NCBI RefSeq assembly: GCF_900141905.1
Contig: NZ_FQZF01000006.1
Span: forward strand, 142,254-206,253
Direction of reading: 5' to 3'
Origin: Muricoccus roseus
Lineage (GTDB): Bacteria; Pseudomonadota; Alphaproteobacteria; Acetobacterales; Acetobacteraceae
Length of the DNA stretch: 64,000 nucleotides
Positions 53,831-63,709 of this stretch are shown in pieces (the first letter of the stretch is position 1; every line of letters starts with the position of its first letter). Position numbers and translations under genes: made by a program. The notes under the pieces were generated by a model. It saw only the letters and a list, made by a program, of their open reading frames with translations, did not search any database and was not told the DNA's origin.

Positions 53831-55509
53831 GGCGTGGCCGCCCGGCGCTGCGGCACCACACGACCCTCGCGCAGCTCCAGAACCCGGGAGAAACGGGCAC
53901 GGAGCGCGGCGGAATGGCTGGCGATCACCGCCGTGCGCCCGGTGCAGAGGCGCCGCAAGCTGTCGAGCACCTCCGCCTCCGTCGCGGGGTCCAGGTGAGC
54001 GGTGGGCTCGTCCAGCAGGACGAGCGGCGCGTCGCGCAGGAAGGCACGGGCGAGCGCGACACGCACCCGCTGCCCGCCCGAAAGGCCATGGCCGCCTTCG
54101 CCCACGGGCGTGTCCAGGCCCTGCGGCAGGTCGTCGGCGAAGGCCGTCACCTGCGCGGCACGCGCGGCGGCCTCGACGGCGGCGTCATCAGCCTCCGGGC
54201 GGGCCAGGCGGATGTTCTCGCGGATGGTGCCGCGCAGCAGCACCGGCCGCTGCGGCAAATAGGCGATCAGCCGGCGGCGCTCAGGCGGGGCGAGGGCGAG
54301 GGCGTCGCGCCCGTTCAGCGCGATCCGCCCCGAATCCGGGGTGGAAAAGCCCATCAGCAGCTTCAGCAAGGTGGACTTGCCGGAGCCGCTGGGGCCGGAG
54401 AGCACCAGCGTCTCGCCCGGCAGCACGCGGAAGGAGACATCCTCCAGCGCCATCGGCCGCGCGGGATCGGGGCGGTGGGTGAGGTGGTCCACGACCAGCG
54501 TGACGCTGGGCGGCACCTCCTCCAGCAGCAGCCCGGCCGGGCCGGGTTCCGCCAGGATGGGCGCCAGCGCCGCCGCCGCGCCCTGCGCCGACATCCGCTC
54601 GTGATAGGCGACCGAGAAGGCGCGGAAGGGCGCGAAGAAGGCGGGAACCAGGAGCAGGCAGAAGAGGGCCGCGACCGGCGCCGGATGGCCGGCGACCGCC
54701 AGGTTGCCATGGCGCCAGGCCAGGCAGCCCAGCACCGCCGCTGCGATCAGCTCCAGGATGCCGGTGGAGAGGAAGGCCAGGCGGAGCACCCGCATGGTGC
54801 GGGCCCGCAGCTCCTGCGCCGCCGCGTCCAGCGCCCGCGCCTCCGCCTCCTGCCGCCGGAACAGCACCAGCGTGGGCAGGCCGCGCATCCGGTCGAGGAA
54901 GCGGCCGGACAGCTGCTGGAGCGCATCGAACTGCCTCCGGCTCGCCACCGCCGCGCCGATGCCCGAGAGCGCCATGCCGACCGGCACGAGCATGCCCGCC
55001 GCGAGGAGGATGACGCCGCTGAGCATGTCGGCGGCGGCGGCCGAAAGCGCGACGGCGAGCGGAGCGGTGACCGCCAGGGCGGCGGCCGGGATCCAGCGGG
55101 CGAAATAGCCGTCCATCGCCTCGATCCGGTCCACAGCCAGGGCCGCGCCTTCGCCAGCCGGGCGGCTGGCGGGGGTCTCGGCCAGCAGCCGCCCGAAGAG
55201 CCGGCGGCGGAGCGTGGCGCGCGCGGCCTCGCCCGCCCGGGCGGAGGCCGATTCCTGCGCGACGCCGAGGGCGACCTGGAGCAGGGCCAGGCCGGCGGCC
55301 GCGGCGAGGCTGCCCCATCCTGCCTCCCCCAGGCCGAGCAGCGCGGCAAGAAGGGTCGCGAGGAGCCACGCCTGCGCGATCCCGCAGCCGGTCGCTGCGA
55401 GGCCAAGCAGGATGGGAGGCATCAGGGCCGATCGCCCCTCCCGCGCAGCGGCGGAGAGCAGGGCGCGGCCAGGATCACGGCGGTGATCACGTCCGGCGTG
55501 GTGAGGCAT
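53827..55509 (-). CDS. cydD: thiol reductant ABC exporter subunit CydD
   Basis: 560 residues if ATG 55509 is used, the usual CydD length. An inner ATG at 55422 gives 531 residues but cuts the amphipathic start before the first helix (PILLGLAATGCGIAQAWLLA). The ATPase part has Walker A LVLSGPSGSGKSTLLKLLMG, signature GHGLSGGQRVRVALARAF and Walker B LVLLDEPTAHLD. It partners CydC in exporting reductant thiols. Its start lies 45 bases from the divergent polysaccharide deacetylase start. Confidence 0.85.
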   Translation of the reverse strand: MPHHAGRDHRRDPGRALLSAAAREGRSALMPPILLGLAATGCGIAQAWLLATLLAALLGLGEAGWGSLAAAAGLALLQVALGVAQESASARAGEAARATLRRRLFGRLLAETPASRPAGEGAALAVDRIEAMDGYFARWIPAAALAVTAPLAVALSAAAADMLSGVILLAAGMLVPVGMALSGIGAAVASRRQFDALQQLSGRFLDRMRGLPTLVLFRRQEAEARALDAAAQELRARTMRVLRLAFLSTGILELIAAAVLGCLAWRHGNLAVAGHPAPVAALFCLLLVPAFFAPFRAFSVAYHERMSAQGAAAALAPILAEPGPAGLLLEEVPPSVTLVVDHLTHRPDPARPMALEDVSFRVLPGETLVLSGPSGSGKSTLLKLLMGFSTPDSGRIALNGRDALALAPPERRRLIAYLPQRPVLLRGTIRENIRLARPEADDAAVEAAARAAQVTAFADDLPQGLDTPVGEGGHGLSGGQRVRVALARAFLRDAPLVLLDEPTAHLDPATEAEVLDSLRRLCTGRTAVIASHSAALRARFSRVLELREGRVVPQRRAATP

Positions 55510-55553
55510 TGCGCGGCCGTTCTAGGGCAAAGCCGCGCGTCGAGGAATGCGGC

Positions 55554-56489
55554 ATGGCGCCTGCATCCATCATCCGCCCCATTCGCGAGAAGGCCCGCAT
55601 GCTCCCCACCCATGGCCGCCACGCCTATCACCCCTGGCGCGGCCGCCCGGCATGGACCTGGCCGAACGGCGCGCGGCTGGCCGTCTATCTCGGGGTCAAT
55701 CTCGAGCATTTCGCCTTCGGCGAAGGCCTCGGCGCGGAGCTGGCGCCGGGCGGACCGCATCCGGACGTGCTGAACTATGCCTGGCGCGACTACGGCAACC
55801 GGGTCGGCGCGTGGCGGCTGATCGAGACGCTGGACGAGCTGCGCCTGCCCTGCACCGTCCTGATGAACAGCGCGATGTATCACCACGCGCCGGAGCTCGT
55901 CGCCGCGCACCGGGCGAGGGGCGACGAGATGGCCGGCCATGGCCGCAGCAATTCCGAGCGGCAGTCGGTGCTGCCCGAGGCGGAGGAGCGCACCCTCATC
56001 GCGGAGGCGACGGAGGCGATGCGTCGGCAGGAGGGAGTCGCTCCCCGCGGTTGGCTTTCGCCCTGGATTGCCGAGAGCCATGCGACTCCCGACCTGCTGG
56101 CCGAGGCCGGCTACCGCTACACCCTCAACTGGTGCAGCGACGACCAGCCGGTCTGGCACGCCACGCGGCACGGGCCGCTGCTCGCGATCCCCTATCCGCA
56201 GGAGGTGAACGACATCCCCTCCATTGTCGCGCGCAAGGACGGCGCGGCCCAGTTCGCCGAGATGGTCGTGGAGGATTTCGACGAGCGGTTGCGGCAGGTG
56301 CGTGACGGGGTGGCGCAGGTGATGGGAATCGCGCTGCACCCCTACATCATCGGCCAGCCCTACCGCATGCGCGCCCTGCGGCGGGCGCTGGCGCATGTGG
56401 CGGCGCATCGGGAGGCCGTGTGGATCACGACGGCTGGCGGCGTGTACGACCACGCCTCGTGCCTGCCGGCCGGTTCGCTCCCGGGTTGA
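55554..56489 (+). CDS. polysaccharide deacetylase family protein (PuuE-like)
   Basis: 311 residues of the carbohydrate esterase 4 fold. Recognisable are RLAVYLGVNLEHFAF, YAWRDYGNRVGAWRLIETLD, CTVLMNSAMYHHAPELV and DEMAGHGRSNSERQSVL, the last pair giving candidate metal-binding histidines. The pattern is closer to the puuE-type allantoinase-like deacetylases than to peptidoglycan deacetylases; no signal peptide is seen. ATG 55554 is used because GAGGAA lies six bases before it. Substrate (allantoin, chitin fragment or other) is unknown. Confidence 0.82.
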   Translation: MAPASIIRPIREKARMLPTHGRHAYHPWRGRPAWTWPNGARLAVYLGVNLEHFAFGEGLGAELAPGGPHPDVLNYAWRDYGNRVGAWRLIETLDELRLPCTVLMNSAMYHHAPELVAAHRARGDEMAGHGRSNSERQSVLPEAEERTLIAEATEAMRRQEGVAPRGWLSPWIAESHATPDLLAEAGYRYTLNWCSDDQPVWHATRHGPLLAIPYPQEVNDIPSIVARKDGAAQFAEMVVEDFDERLRQVRDGVAQVMGIALHPYIIGQPYRMRALRRALAHVAAHREAVWITTAGGVYDHASCLPAGSLPG

Positions 56490-56517
56490 AGCACGCGGCT
56501 TCGTGAAGCCGCGCTTC
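56488..56517 (+). terminator. rho-independent-like terminator after the deacetylase
   Basis: A nine-base stem CGCGGCTTC-GT-GAAGCCGCG, extended by GAAG/CTTC past a two-base bulge, is followed by CTATTTC. It begins at the deacetylase stop codon and precedes a separate membrane-protein gene. Confidence 0.6.
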
Positions 56518-56552
56518 CTATTTCGGCCGCATTCCGGGGCAGACTGCCCGGG

Positions 56553-56882
56553 ATGACGGAACGGGACCTGCTCGACTGGCGTGGGATCGGCACCGGCTAC
56601 CTGCTGATGCTGTGCTACGGCGCCGCCTTCGCAATGATCGCCCTCGCGCCCCCCGGATTGGACCGGTGGGAACAGCGGGAGGCGTTCGTCCTCGGGCTGA
56701 TGCTGCTCTACGGCGGCTGGGCCCTGGTGAAGCGGCCGGCTCGGCGGGTCGTGGAATGGTGGGCGGAGGGCCGCCGGACCCGGCATGAGGGGCTGAAGAA
56801 TGCCGCCGTGGTGGTGATGTGCCTTCTCTCGGCGGTGCTCTGCATCGTCGCCTTTCCGCTCGCCTCGCGCTTCAGCTGGTAG
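56553..56882 (+). CDS. hypothetical membrane protein
   Basis: 109 residues. Three hydrophobic segments (GTGYLLMLCYGAAFAMIALA, EAFVLGLMLLYGGWALV and NAAVVVMCLLSAVLCIVAFP) suggest an inner-membrane protein with a basic middle loop. I do not recognise a family. The following gene starts 11 bases after its stop behind an AGGAGG site, so the two probably form a small operon. Confidence 0.65.
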   Translation: MTERDLLDWRGIGTGYLLMLCYGAAFAMIALAPPGLDRWEQREAFVLGLMLLYGGWALVKRPARRVVEWWAEGRRTRHEGLKNAAVVVMCLLSAVLCIVAFPLASRFSW

Positions 56883-56893
56883 GAGGCCGCGGA

Positions 56894-58626
<1,733 letters not shown>

Positions 58627-58664
58627 CTATCCGGCGGGACGGGGACGGAACAGGGGAGGGGCGC

Positions 58665-59081
58665 GTGACGCCAGAGGAGCTGACGGCGCGGGTGCGCGAG
58701 GGCGTGCCCCTGGCCGGAGCGCTGGGCATCGAGGTGCTGCGCGCCGGACCTGATTCGGCGACGCTACGCCTGCCGCCCTCCCCCCTCTCCCTGCGGCCCG
58801 GCGCCACCGCCTCCGGCCCCGCGCTGATGACCCTGGCCGATGTGGCCATCTGGGTGCCGCTGCTCGTTGCCACAGGCGGCGCGGACGAGACCCGCACTGC
58901 GCAGCTCCAGATCGCCTTCCTGCGCCCCGCGGGCAGCATCGGCGTGGTCGCCGAGGTCCGCATCGTCCGGCGGGGGCGCAGCAGCCTTTATGCGGAGGTC
59001 TGGATGCACGGGGAGGGGGAGGAGAAGCCCTGCGCCCATGCCACCTCCACCTGGTTCAGGGCAGCGCCGGCGGCCCGTTAG
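58665..59081 (+). CDS. PaaI-family thioesterase
   Basis: 138 residues from a GTG start with GGGGAGGGG upstream. It has the hotdog fold: GIEVLRAGPDSATLRLPPSP, the catalytic-region ASGPALMTLADVAIWVPL and a second strand set with SSLYAEVWMH. PaaI-like enzymes hydrolyse acyl-CoA thioesters. Its final 26 bases overlap the end of the convergent P450 gene. The substrate is not evident. Confidence 0.82.
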   Translation: MTPEELTARVREGVPLAGALGIEVLRAGPDSATLRLPPSPLSLRPGATASGPALMTLADVAIWVPLLVATGGADETRTAQLQIAFLRPAGSIGVVAEVRIVRRGRSSLYAEVWMHGEGEEKPCAHATSTWFRAAPAAR

Positions 59082-60381
59082 CCGCGGCCGGTCCCACAGC
59101 GGCGCGCGGCCGCAGCAGCAGCCGCATCCCCCCCTCGGGCCGGAGCGTGAGCCGGAAGCGGGGCACGGGAACGGGGCCCGGTCCCAGGTCGAAGCGCTGG
59201 AGCAGCATGGCGAGGAAGGTCGTCATCTCCGCCATGCCGAAGGCCGCGCCGGCGCAGACCCGCGGCCCGAGGCCGAAGGGCAGGTAGGCGAAGCGCGGAA
59301 TGGCCTTCGCGTTCTCGGGCAGGAACCGCTCGGGATGGAACGCGTGCGGGTGCTCCCAGATCGCCTCATGCCGGTGTAGGAGCCAGGGGATGCAGAGCAG
59401 CGTGTCGCCGGGCTGGATCGTCCAGCGGCGGATCCGATCCGGGGCGAGGGGCTGGCGCGCCAGCACGGCCACGGGCGGGTAGAGCCGCATCCCCTCCTGG
59501 ATCACGGCCTTGGTCACGACGAGCGCGTTCAGCTCCCCGGCCTCCGGCGCCCGCTCCCCCAGAAGGCCGAAGACCTCCTCACGCACCCTGTCCTGCCATT
59601 CGGGATGGGTGGAGAGGAGATATAGCGTCCAGGCGAGGGCATTGGCCGCCGTCTCGCTCCCGGCCAGGAGGAGCATGGCCACCTCCTCCAGCAGCCCCGT
59701 CTCGTCCAGCAGCGGCTGGCCATCCTCGTCCTTCAGGGCGCGGAGGCCGCCGAGATAGCCTTCCTCCCCGGGCAGCATGGCGATCAGCCCGGCGATCCGG
59801 GCCTGGATCTCGGCGGCCGCCCGCAGCGTGGCCCGCTTATGCCGGCCAGCCAGCCAATTCGGCAGGCCGAGGAGATAGGGCAGGTCGATCACCTGCACCT
59901 GGGACTGGAAGCGGGTGAAGGCCTCCGCGATGGCCCGCGCCTCGCCCTCGGGCACCCCGGGGCCGAACACCGCGAGGAGCATGACATCGAGCGTCGCGGT
60001 GGCCAGGTCCGGGGCCACGTCCACCAGCCCGCCTTCCCCGGCGAGCCCTGCCCATCGGGCGGCAAGCTGCGCGCCGACCTGCTGGAAAAGGGGCTGCAGC
60101 CGGCCCACGCCGGAGGGATGCAGCAGCCGTCCGATCGGCGGCCGGCGGGTGGTCCAGATCTCGCCATGGTTGGCGAAGAGGCTCTTCCCGATGACAGGCT
60201 GGAGGGCCTGTTCCTTGAAGTGGCTCTTGCGGCCGTAATTCGCGGCGCGGGTGATGAAGACGTCCCGCACCACCTCCGGGTCGTTCACGGCGATGATCTG
60301 GCGCTTGCCCATGCGCACGGCCATCACCTGCCGCCGGTAGGCGACGCGCGGAAGGGCCGCCAGCACGTCGCCGCGCAGCAC
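59056..60381 (-). CDS. cytochrome P450
   Basis: 441 residues from GTG 60381. The haem loop FGLGPRVCAGAAFGMAE places the haem cysteine at C376; the I-helix AGSETAANALAW and the K-helix EGMRLYPPV (ExxR) are also present. It would hydroxylate an unknown substrate using external redox partners, none of which is adjacent. Recognisable P450 N-terminal sequence (PPLPPRPEPPARTPGLLKAL) continues 25 codons upstream, where the only initiator-like codon before an in-frame TGA is CTG 60456. The true start may therefore be non-canonical, or the end may be damaged. Confidence 0.88.
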   Translation of the reverse strand: MLRGDVLAALPRVAYRRQVMAVRMGKRQIIAVNDPEVVRDVFITRAANYGRKSHFKEQALQPVIGKSLFANHGEIWTTRRPPIGRLLHPSGVGRLQPLFQQVGAQLAARWAGLAGEGGLVDVAPDLATATLDVMLLAVFGPGVPEGEARAIAEAFTRFQSQVQVIDLPYLLGLPNWLAGRHKRATLRAAAEIQARIAGLIAMLPGEEGYLGGLRALKDEDGQPLLDETGLLEEVAMLLLAGSETAANALAWTLYLLSTHPEWQDRVREEVFGLLGERAPEAGELNALVVTKAVIQEGMRLYPPVAVLARQPLAPDRIRRWTIQPGDTLLCIPWLLHRHEAIWEHPHAFHPERFLPENAKAIPRFAYLPFGLGPRVCAGAAFGMAEMTTFLAMLLQRFDLGPGPVPVPRFRLTLRPEGGMRLLLRPRAAVGPAAANGPPALP

Positions 60382-60596
60382 GGTGAGCGCCTTCAGCAGG
60401 CCGGGCGTTCGCGCCGGGGGTTCCGGGCGGGGAGGAAGGGGAGGGGTGTGATCCAGCGCTCAGGCCCCGTTCAGGAGGGGGAACGCGGCACGTTCGCGGG
60501 CGGAAGAGGCATGCCCGGAACCCTGTGCTGCATCGCGGTACTATGCGCGCCATGCGGCCCGGCGGCAACGCGCCGGGTGGCTCGATGCGAATTAGG

Positions 60597-60615
60597 TTGA
60601 GAATGACTTGCATCA
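60597..60615 (+). promoter_or_regulatory. weak Fur-like box upstream of bfd
   Basis: TTGAGAATGACTTGCATCA lies about 60 bases before bfd. It resembles the 7-1-7 Fur consensus in its left half (TGAGAAT against TGATAAT) and more weakly in the right. Iron control of bfd-bfr would make sense, but the match is partial and alphaproteobacteria also use Irr. Confidence 0.35.
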
Positions 60616-60675
60616 CCTTTCGCGGCTGCTAGAACCCTCCCGCAACCTCCTATGCGCAGCGGAGACCCGCCCGGC

Positions 60676-60879
60676 ATGTATGTCTGCATCTGCAACGCGT
60701 TGACTGACAGCCAGATCCAGTCGGCCATCGCCTCCGGCGCCGGGCGCACCCATGACGTCTATGCCGCGTGCAACTGCCGCGCGCAGTGCGGTTCCTGCAC
60801 GGCCAGCATCCTCTGCATGCTCCGCAGCCGCCCAGCGGGGGCAGCGGATGGCGAAGTGATGGCGGCAGTCGCGAATTAG
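60676..60879 (+). CDS. bfd: bacterioferritin-associated ferredoxin
   Basis: 67 residues. The [2Fe-2S] ligands are in MYVCICNALTD (CIC) and AACNCRAQCGSC (CxxC). Bfd binds bacterioferritin and passes electrons to release stored iron. ATG 60676 gives the normal Bfd length; an upstream in-frame ATG at 60652 is possible. Bacterioferritin follows after 84 bases, a common pairing. Confidence 0.93.
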   Translation: MYVCICNALTDSQIQSAIASGAGRTHDVYAACNCRAQCGSCTASILCMLRSRPAGAADGEVMAAVAN

Positions 60880-60885
60880 TCGCAG

Positions 60886-60908
60886 AGGCCTTTAAAAAAC
60901 AAAGGCTT
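60886..60908 (+). promoter_or_regulatory. A-rich hairpin between bfd and bfr
   Basis: AGGCCTTT-AAAAAAC-AAAGGCTT, an eight-base stem with one mismatch, lies in an AT-rich patch unusual for this genome. It may lower read-through from bfd or mark a separate bfr promoter; a TTGACC hexamer at 60906 overlaps its right arm. Confidence 0.4.
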
Positions 60909-60963
60909 GACCACAAAGGCGTGGCGTTCCATCTCCGCCTTGAGAAGGACGGAGGCGTGAGCC

Positions 60964-61452
60964 ATGGCCGGCGACCCGAAGGTCATCGAGTATTTGAACA
61001 TCCAGCTCACGAACGAGCTGACCGCGATCAACCAGTATTTCCTGCATGCCCGCACCCTCAACCACTGGGGCGTCACGCGGCTGGGCAAGCATGAGTACGA
61101 GGAATCGATCGAGGAGATGCGTCACGCGGATGAGCTGATCAAGCGCATCCTCTTCCTCGATGGCCTGCCGAACGTGCAGCGGCTGAACCAGATCCTGATC
61201 GGCCAGTCTGTGAAGGAGGTGCTGGAATGCGACTCCCGCCTCGAGCAGAAGGCGATCCAGGACCTCAAGGACGGCATCGCCCATTGCGAGGCGGTCCGGG
61301 ACTATGTCTCCCGCGACCTGCTGCTGAAGATCCTCGCCGATGAGGAGAAGCACGAGGACTTCCTGCACGCCCAGTTCACCCTGATCGAGAAGATCGGCGA
61401 GGAGCGCTACACCCTCCTCAACTCCGACCCGGCACCCGACCAGGGCCACTGA
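60964..61452 (+). CDS. bfr: bacterioferritin
   Basis: 162 residues forming 24-subunit iron-storage shells. All ferroxidase ligands are present by position: E18, E51, H54, E94, E127 and H130, and the haem-binding M52 is in EMRHADEL. The GLPNVQRL turn is typical. It follows bfd, its electron-donor partner. A strong GC hairpin with TTT ends the transcript at 61494-61523. Confidence 0.97.
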   Translation: MAGDPKVIEYLNIQLTNELTAINQYFLHARTLNHWGVTRLGKHEYEESIEEMRHADELIKRILFLDGLPNVQRLNQILIGQSVKEVLECDSRLEQKAIQDLKDGIAHCEAVRDYVSRDLLLKILADEEKHEDFLHAQFTLIEKIGEERYTLLNSDPAPDQGH

Positions 61453-61493
61453 ACCACAGGGCCGGGGCGCCGGCCTTCGGGCAGAAGAATCGA

Positions 61494-61523
61494 GGGGCCG
61501 GGGGCATCGCGTCCCCCGGCCCC
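61494..61523 (+). terminator. rho-independent terminator of bfr
   Basis: GGGGCCGGGGG / CCCCCGGCCCC, an eleven-base perfect stem with an eight-base loop, is followed by TTT. It lies 42 bases after the bfr stop and just before the end of the convergent ABC gene, so it may serve both strands. Confidence 0.8.
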
Positions 61524-61527
61524 TTTC

Positions 61528-63258
61528 TCATGCGGGCACGAGCTGCCGTTCCTGCAGCCGCAGGATGCGGTCATGGAAGGCGGCGACCGCCGGCCGGTGA
61601 GCGATCGAGATGATCGCGCTGCCGGGCAGCCTCTCCCTGAGCAGCCGGTACAGGGTTTCCTCCGCCACGGGGTCGAGGCTTGCCGTCGCCTCGTCCAGGA
61701 AGAGCAGGTCCGGCCGCTGGAGCAGGGCGCGGGCGAAGGCCAGGCGCTGCTGCTCGCCGCCGGAAAGGACCCGGTCCCAGCTCTCCACCTGGTCCAGCCG
61801 CGGCGCGAGATGGCCGAGGCCCACATCCGCCAGCGCGGCCCGCACGACGCCATCGTCGAAGGCGGCCTCGGAGGAGGGATAGCAGAGGCTGCGGCGCAGA
61901 CTCCCCAGGGGAAGGTAAGGGCGCTGCGGCAGGAACAGGACGCGCCTCCCGGCCGGCACGGCGATTCGGCCCCGGCCGAAGGGCCAGATGCCAGCGAGGG
62001 CGCGGAACAGGGTGGACTTGCCGCTTCCGGAAGCCCCGGTGACCAGTACCGCCTCCCCAGGCGCGACCGAGAGGGACACGTCTTCCAGCAGCGGTCGCGC
62101 ATCGGGAAGGGTGACGGTCAGGCCGCTCGCGGCGAGATCCTCCCGCGGCTCCACCTGCACGGCAGGTCCGTCCGCCGCATGCGCCTCGGCCGCGGCGACG
62201 GCGGCGTCGAAGCCGGTGAGGCGCTGCACGGTCGCGCGCCAGGCCGCCACCTGCTCATAGTTGTTCACGAGCCAGGACATCGCCTCCTGCACCGAGCCGA
62301 AGGCCGAGGAGGTCTGGATGAGGCCGCCAAGGGGGATTCGGCCGGCGAAGTAGTTCGGCGCCACCACCAGGAAGGGGAAGATCGTCGCCACCTGGGAGAA
62401 GCCGGCGGTGAAGAAGGTGAGCTGCTTGGTGGCCCGCATGATGCCCCACCAGTTGCCGATCACCGCGCCGAAGCGCCCCTCCAGCGCGTCCTTCTCCTCC
62501 GCCTCGCCTCGGTGCAGGGCGATGCCCTCCACATTGTCGCGGACGCGGACCAGCGCGTAGCGGAAATCGGCCTCCACCCGCTCCTGCACGAAGTTCAGCG
62601 TGATGAGCTTCCGCCCGATCAGATGCGTCAGCCAGGTACCGAGCGCCGAATAGGCGAGGGCGACCCAGACGAGATAGCCGGGGATGGAAACCCCGAAGAG
62701 CGTCATCTCCCCCGAAAGGCTCCAGAGCACGAAGATGAAGGAGAGCAGCGTGACCACCGCCCGCATCAGGCCAAGGCCGAGGGTGAGGGTGCTGTCCACG
62801 AAAAGCCGCGCGTCGTCGGCGATGCGCTGGTCCGGATTGTCCGTCGCGCGGTCCTGCACGGCCAGTCGGTAATAGGCGCGATGGTCCAGCCACCGGCGGG
62901 TGAAGGATTCCGTCAGCGCCCTGCGCCAGCGGATCTGCAGCGCCTGCTTCAGGTAAAGCGCGTAGACCGCGACGAGGATGTAGATGGCCGCGACAAGGCA
63001 AAAGCCGGGGATGAAGCCGAAATCCTCGGTCGGTCCACCCAGCACGAGGAGGCTAATGAAGGAGTTCCAGTCCTTCGTCTCCAGGGCGTTGTAGAAGCCG
63101 CGCTGCCAGTAGGTCAGCAGCACATTCATCGCGACCAGGGCGAGGTTCAGCACCACCACGACAGTGAGCAGCCCCCGGGCCGCCCATCGGTGCTCGCCGC
63201 TCCAGAATGGGCGCGAAAGGGACCATGCGTCGCGGAAGGCGGCGAAGGTGTGGCGCAT
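61528..63258 (-). CDS. SbmA/BacA-like ABC transporter, fused permease and ATPase
   Basis: 576 residues. The N-terminal ABC-membrane-2 domain (~20-330) includes YWQRGFYNALETKDWNSF and IRWRRALTESFTRRWLDHRA with DNPDQRIADDARLFVD, hallmarks of the SbmA/BacA/YddA group. The ATPase has Walker A VTGASGSGKSTLFRALAG, signature VLSGGEQQRLAFARALL and Walker B LLFLDEATASLD. Relatives import peptides or move very long-chain fatty acyl groups or cobalamin. Which of these applies here is not known. Confidence 0.88.
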   Translation of the reverse strand: MRHTFAAFRDAWSLSRPFWSGEHRWAARGLLTVVVVLNLALVAMNVLLTYWQRGFYNALETKDWNSFISLLVLGGPTEDFGFIPGFCLVAAIYILVAVYALYLKQALQIRWRRALTESFTRRWLDHRAYYRLAVQDRATDNPDQRIADDARLFVDSTLTLGLGLMRAVVTLLSFIFVLWSLSGEMTLFGVSIPGYLVWVALAYSALGTWLTHLIGRKLITLNFVQERVEADFRYALVRVRDNVEGIALHRGEAEEKDALEGRFGAVIGNWWGIMRATKQLTFFTAGFSQVATIFPFLVVAPNYFAGRIPLGGLIQTSSAFGSVQEAMSWLVNNYEQVAAWRATVQRLTGFDAAVAAAEAHAADGPAVQVEPREDLAASGLTVTLPDARPLLEDVSLSVAPGEAVLVTGASGSGKSTLFRALAGIWPFGRGRIAVPAGRRVLFLPQRPYLPLGSLRRSLCYPSSEAAFDDGVVRAALADVGLGHLAPRLDQVESWDRVLSGGEQQRLAFARALLQRPDLLFLDEATASLDPVAEETLYRLLRERLPGSAIISIAHRPAVAAFHDRILRLQERQLVPA

Positions 63259-63316
63259 GGGCGGTGCGGATCCGGCTGAGTTCGAGCCGGTGAGTGTCTC
63301 CTGGGCGGGGCTCCGG

Positions 63317-63589
63317 TCAATCCGCGCCGGGTGAAGAAAGCGGCGCCCGCAGGCGGATCACGCCCCGCAGCCCGTCCAGATCCGCCGGCTTGCCCTTCCT
63401 GAGCACTTCCACCCGCCCATCGCGGGCCAGGGCGACGGCGGCCTGGCGCACCGGCGTCATCAGCGCCTGCCAGCCTTCCGGCAGCAGCGCGCGCGCCACT
63501 TCGCTGGGGCAGATGCTCCTGCCCGGGCGCGCCTCGGTCTGGCGCAGGATCTCGGCCTGGATGGCGGGGCGGTCGGGCCGGGCTGTCAT
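63317..63589 (-). CDS. DUF3253 domain protein
   Basis: 90 residues. The sequence AILRQTEARPGRSICPSEVARALLP and WQALMTPVRQAAVALARDGRVEVLRKG matches DUF3253, a winged-helix-like domain often found as an isolated small protein in proteobacteria. No function is known. It is the gene upstream of the SbmA-like ABC gene on the same strand, with a gap of 58 bases. Confidence 0.75.
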   Translation of the reverse strand: MTARPDRPAIQAEILRQTEARPGRSICPSEVARALLPEGWQALMTPVRQAAVALARDGRVEVLRKGKPADLDGLRGVIRLRAPLSSPGAD

Positions 63590-63650
63590 GGCGGTGGGTT
63601 ACGCCGAATGGCGGGGCAGGGGAACCGCGATCCGCCATGGCTGGCATGAA

Positions 63651-63682
63651 GAAGGGGCGGAGCCCTGCGGCTCCGCCCCTTC
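63651..63682 (-). terminator. terminator after the OmpA-family gene
   Basis: GAAGGGGCGGAGCC-CTGC-GGCTCCGCCCCTTC, a perfect fourteen-base stem with a four-base loop, lies 27 bases past the minus-strand OmpA gene stop. TTC follows it on that strand. Confidence 0.7.
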
Positions 63683-63709
63683 AAGTTCCTCGCGAGAGGC
63701 CCTGCGGGA

